NCBI GenBank assembly: GCA_963971285.1
Contig: OZ020249.1
Location: 8,618,001-8,682,000 of the forward strand
Reading direction: 5' to 3'
DNA: 64,000 bases
From: Astropecten irregularis
Taxonomy: Eukaryota > Echinodermata > Asteroidea > Paxillosida > Astropectinidae
The notes beneath the pieces are model-generated. The model searched no databases and had not been told where the DNA came from. It saw only the letters and a program-made list of their open reading frames with translations. Below, in pieces: positions 61,201 to 64,000 of the stretch. Numbering within the stretch: position 1 is the first letter of the stretch; the number at the start of each line of letters is the position of its first letter. The position numbers and the translations under genes were made by a program.

Positions 61201-61754
61201 AAAAAGTCCCGTCCGAATGGGGCTAAACTCTATCTTAGACTTACCTGGACTGTTTGACTTGCTTAATCTTGTTTAATTTCCAGCTTGGAAGTACTTTAGA
61301 AGTCCAGCAGACTGTGAAATCAAATTCGTATTTTGTAATCCTCCAACAGGTAAAAATGTCAAATGTTTCTTCTCCGTAACTTGTTTTGTATAGAATCACC
61401 ATATCATTTAAATATTGGTCAAGTTCTAAAGTTGGCTCGTTTTGTAACTGTTATTTCTCCCAATCATGAGAAATAATGGGTGAAATGAGAGTGTGCCACT
61501 GACAGTAATGAAAATATTGTCAAGATTGGAATACGTGGATCAGTTTGCAGAAACACCACGTAATATTCGTTCGTACCTTCGCACTACTATTTCGTTCGCA
61601 CTTCTCGTAAGGTCTCAACGTTTCGACTAGCCTGCTCTAGTCATCATCAGGAGACTGGAATATGAGTATGTATAAGTGTAAGTAATTGACAGAATGAATG
61701 AGTGTATGAATGAATTAATATGATATTGTTCCTATGGGGTTGTATGACCTTGTT
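55291..61754. other. Gene-poor spacer upstream of SLC22 A
   Basis: No exon with recognisable similarity was found in 6.4 kb. Elements seen: a short hairpin/AAACGT relic near 58115-58140, a 376-bp inverted-repeat element at 58900-59276, a partial AACAAATAAAGCGAGG element at 59655-59870, and a CGATTGAGCTC-family copy at 59860-60133. A tRNA-SINE tail lies at about 60560-60600. Near 61005-61215 is a patch of repeated cggttaaagtaac-like blocks. An inverted hairpin/GAAACGT element is at about 61550-61665. The SLC22 A promoter should lie just above 55290, but no clear core element was seen. Confidence 0.5.
58900..59276. mobile_element. Inverted-repeat element with TTAAAGGGATGGTACAGAA ends
   Basis: The left end is ttaaagggatggtacagaat and the right end is its complement, gttctgtaccatccctttaa. 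The interior is non-coding. Confidence 0.8.
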
Positions 61755-62642
61755 TCATATCTGTATACTCTTAATGGCCTCTGCTAGCCTTTGGTACTCG
61801 GCGAGCTCGTTGTATATGTGAGCTGAGATGCGGACGTAGAGTTTCCCTTGCACTGCTTTGATGGGAACCTGAGTGCAGAAAGAAAGTTGAAAATCCACTG
61901 TCATTCACACAAACAGTGAAACTTTCCGCAAATAGATATGACAGAAATTATTACACATAACATAAATTTGAGTTTACTTGGCCATCTGTTTCTCAATAGT
62001 CAAAAACTAACTAAAATGTTTCACAAATAACATGAAGAATGGTTTTGACATCTGCTAGATGTAAACTGTTTTAATTTTCTTTTGTGGGGTATAACAAAAG
62101 AAAACAAAAGTGGAAATAATTTAAACAGAGGTTTCATATGGAAATCTGTACACATTCCCTTTCCTGCTGAACCAGTCATACGTTATCTATTTAAATATGT
62201 CTAAAACCTTTTAAGCACTCGATGATCAAAGACTAATTGAGAATAACAATTTTATGTATTAAGGCAGTGATGAAATGGGCAGGTTGTCGGGAAAAAGCCT
62301 TGAAAAGAGGCAGTTATTACCTCAATGTTGTAGCCATGGTACAGCTGGTTTTGGATCACCTCTGCCACGTCATAGTTGATAGTCTTGTTTACAGTCTGAG
62401 TTTGCGGCAGCTCAACAAGGGCCATTGAGCCTGGAGGAATGACAATATAAACCACAGGTATTACCATCAATAGACCCAAAGCTGGTGAAGATTTACTGGG
62501 AACCGTGCCCAATGTGTAAGCAGTAGACTCTGCCATGGTAAATACATGAGTAATAGATTCAACGAATGCCATATGATTCACTTACCACACATGTCCAATG
62601 GAGCCAGCAAACTTGTCTGCCATTCAGTCATTAAAAGTTCAG
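61755..62642 (-). CDS. PLP-dependent class V aminotransferase-like protein, C-terminal three exons (partial)
   Basis: Exons in transcription order: 62642-62586, 62430-62321, 61868-61755. Phases agree (1, 1, 0) and give the last 93 residues or so, with TGA at 61757-61755. Readable stretches are ELLMTEWQTSLLAPLDMC, then GSMALVELPQTQTVNKTINY with a helix AEVIQNQLYHGYNIE, then VPIKAVQGKLYVRISAHIYN and ELAEYQRLAEAIKSI. This is the C-terminal small domain of fold-type I class V aminotransferases resembling bacterial isopenicillin N epimerases; the closing YVRISAxIYN is typical. The PLP lysine lies in the unseen part. The reaction in animals is not established. Upstream exons lie beyond the window, or were not recognised in the repeat-rich 62.7-64 kb. 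Confidence 0.75.
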
Positions 62643-62695
62643 CTGAAATAAAAAATCGTACAGATTTACAATTTTTTCATCATTTCGCAAAATGC

Positions 62696-63062
62696 TTAAA
62701 GGTAATATCATAGTAAAATCATACCTTGGTTTTTATCAAAGAAATACAGATTAATGGGCAAAAATATCAAGACAGATATAGTAACAGTCATCTGTGAAAA
62801 TTTCAGGCCCATACGGTGCCCATTTTTTGAAAAAAACAGTGAAAAACAGACACATTATTTCTAAAAAAATTTTCTCTTTTATTTTTGATCTTTTAAAAGA
62901 TGAAAAAGATTTTTGGTCATTGTTTTACTAATTTCTGGATAAATACACCATTTCAGGCAGACAAATTTTAACTAACGGTGTGTTTCTACCACAGCCATCT
63001 TCATACCCTGTCTGTGAACATTTCTGTTTTGGTTTCTTACCAAAGTATGATGCTACCTTTAA
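62696..63062. mobile_element. AAAGGTAGTATCATACTTTGGT element
   Basis: The ends are taaaggtaatatcata and aagtatgatgctaccttta. The interior matches the SLC22-region copies in reverse orientation. Confidence 0.75.
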
Positions 63063-63207
63063 GATAGCTCACCACACAATGTATTACTGTAACAAGATGA
63101 CAAGTTGTTCCTTAACATTGTCATGAATGAAAGAAAACTATGCGTCATCTTCAAAATAATCACCAAATAACCACAAGGGAAACTGACTGAATTGAAAGTC
63201 ATTGGAA

Positions 63208-63570
63208 AGTGAACAAAGAAAAATTGACTGGAGTGGGATTTGAACCGACGACCTCCTGAATACCGTACAGGCACTCTACCAACTGAGCCATCCAGCCCTA
63301 CATTGGTGGTGACCCCAATAGTCAATTATCTTTGTTCGTTTGGCAGGCAGAAGCCATGAAACCACACACACACCGCCATATCCCAGGGATCTAATTTTCA
63401 TCTCAGCTGCGTGGTTTCATGGCTTCTGACTGCCAAACGAACAAAAATAATTGACTATTAGGGTCACCACCATTGTAGGACTGGATAGCTCAGTTGGTAG
63501 AGCGCCTGTACTGTATTCAGGAGGTCCCCGGTTCGAATCCCGCTCCAGTAAATTTTTCTTTGTTCACTTT
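63208..63570. mobile_element. Inverted pair of tRNA-derived SINE copies forming a large palindrome
   Basis: The right copy (63479-63551, plus strand) has A-box TAGCTCAGTTGGTAGAG, B-box GGTTCGAATCC and a 6-bp acceptor-like pairing actgga/tccagt. The left copy (63223-63295) is the same in minus orientation. Both sit inside shared flanks, gtgaacaaagaaaaatt and tttgttcgtttggcag, so the arms are about 160 bp with a spacer of roughly 43 bp. Confidence 0.85.
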
Positions 63571-63659
63571 TCAGATCTTCAAAATAAATGTATATAAAAA
63601 TGTACATCAAAAATCCAATGATAAATTTGATTAAAACATCATCAACCAAAATAATGACC

Positions 63660-64000
63660 TGAAATATGTAGAATGCTTGCAGTTAGGAGGGCCTGACGTT
63701 TTGATCCTAGCAGGATCTTTCTCAAAGGGTAAAAACCCAATAATGCATAGTTTGCAAGCAATAAACTGTTGCAAACTGCTCACCAACCAAAATATTGACC
63801 TGAAATACACCAAATGCTGACCAATGTTTCCCTGGTCACTTTGTCCCCCCTTTGTTCTGATCCTCTCATCCATTTATGTGTATCTCCACTTTAAGTTCTT
63901 GTCCTCTTGTCATTCAGCCTTTGAGAAAGATCCTGCTAGGATTGAAACGTCTGGCCCTCCTAACTCTGAGCAGCCTTTGAGAAAGATCCTGCTAGGATTG
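63660..64000. mobile_element. Three hairpin/AAACGT short elements in alternating orientation
   Basis: At 63680-63725 is gggcctgacgttttgatcc then tagcaggatctttctcaaag. At 63908-63955 is the opposite orientation (gagaaagatcctgctaggat, tgaaacgtctggccctccta). A third begins at 63973 and runs off the window. Relatives: 21361-21445, 52086-52140, 54345-54405, 54800-54850 and 58115-58140. Confidence 0.65.

Noticed and set aside
63479-63551. Functional tRNA gene
   Set aside because: A- and B-boxes and an acceptor-like stem are present, but the position before the anticodon is C rather than T. The sequence also occurs in repeats as a SINE head.

Overview
This window is animal nuclear DNA. Genes have many short exons with GT/AG (rarely GC/AG) borders, and the introns are packed with tRNA-derived SINEs and small palindromic elements. 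The coding content (ATM kinase, a clan-2 cytochrome P450, SLC22 transporters, a class V aminotransferase-like protein) and the repeat style suggest an invertebrate deuterostome, most likely an echinoderm. That placement is an inference from overall character; no single marker in the window proves it. Exon borders below were set by hand from splice sites, reading-phase continuity and family similarity. In every complete gene the exon lengths sum to an exact multiple of three.

Layout. (1) 118-13515, plus strand: the last 23 exons of ATM (1,235 residues: FAT, PI3K-like kinase and FATC). (2) 13516-16419: AT-rich convergent 3' flank. (3) 16420-20726, minus strand: a complete five-exon CYP2-like P450 (498 aa). 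(4) 20727-23811: spacer with nested small elements and a ~690-bp (CCCAAT)n array. (5) 23812-55290, minus strand: three head-to-tail SLC22 genes with identical ten-exon architecture. In transcription order these are A (55290-46758), B (43584-34672) and C (31632-23812). B and C, with their flanks, are a recent segmental duplication of roughly 10 kb; A is older and diverged, yet similar to both in exon 9 and mid-exon 1, which suggests gene conversion. (6) 55291-61754: gene-poor spacer with degenerate elements. (7) 61755-62642, minus strand: the last three exons of a PLP-dependent class V aminotransferase (isopenicillin N epimerase-like). (8) To 64000: repeats, including a long inverted pair of tRNA-SINE copies.

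The genes do not form a pathway. The SLC22 trio is a local transporter cluster; ATM (DNA-damage signalling), the P450 (oxidation) and the aminotransferase-like gene are independent neighbours.

The most unusual material is non-coding. Two terminal-inverted-repeat elements are filled with tandem short palindromes (CGTACG type and AAGTCGACTT type). The B/C duplication supplies near-empty sites for both, and one has a 6-bp target duplication. A dispersed element carries a histone-mRNA-type 3' stem-loop. A small element supplies a splice acceptor in gene A. A GC-AG intron is shared by genes B and C but is GT-AG in A.
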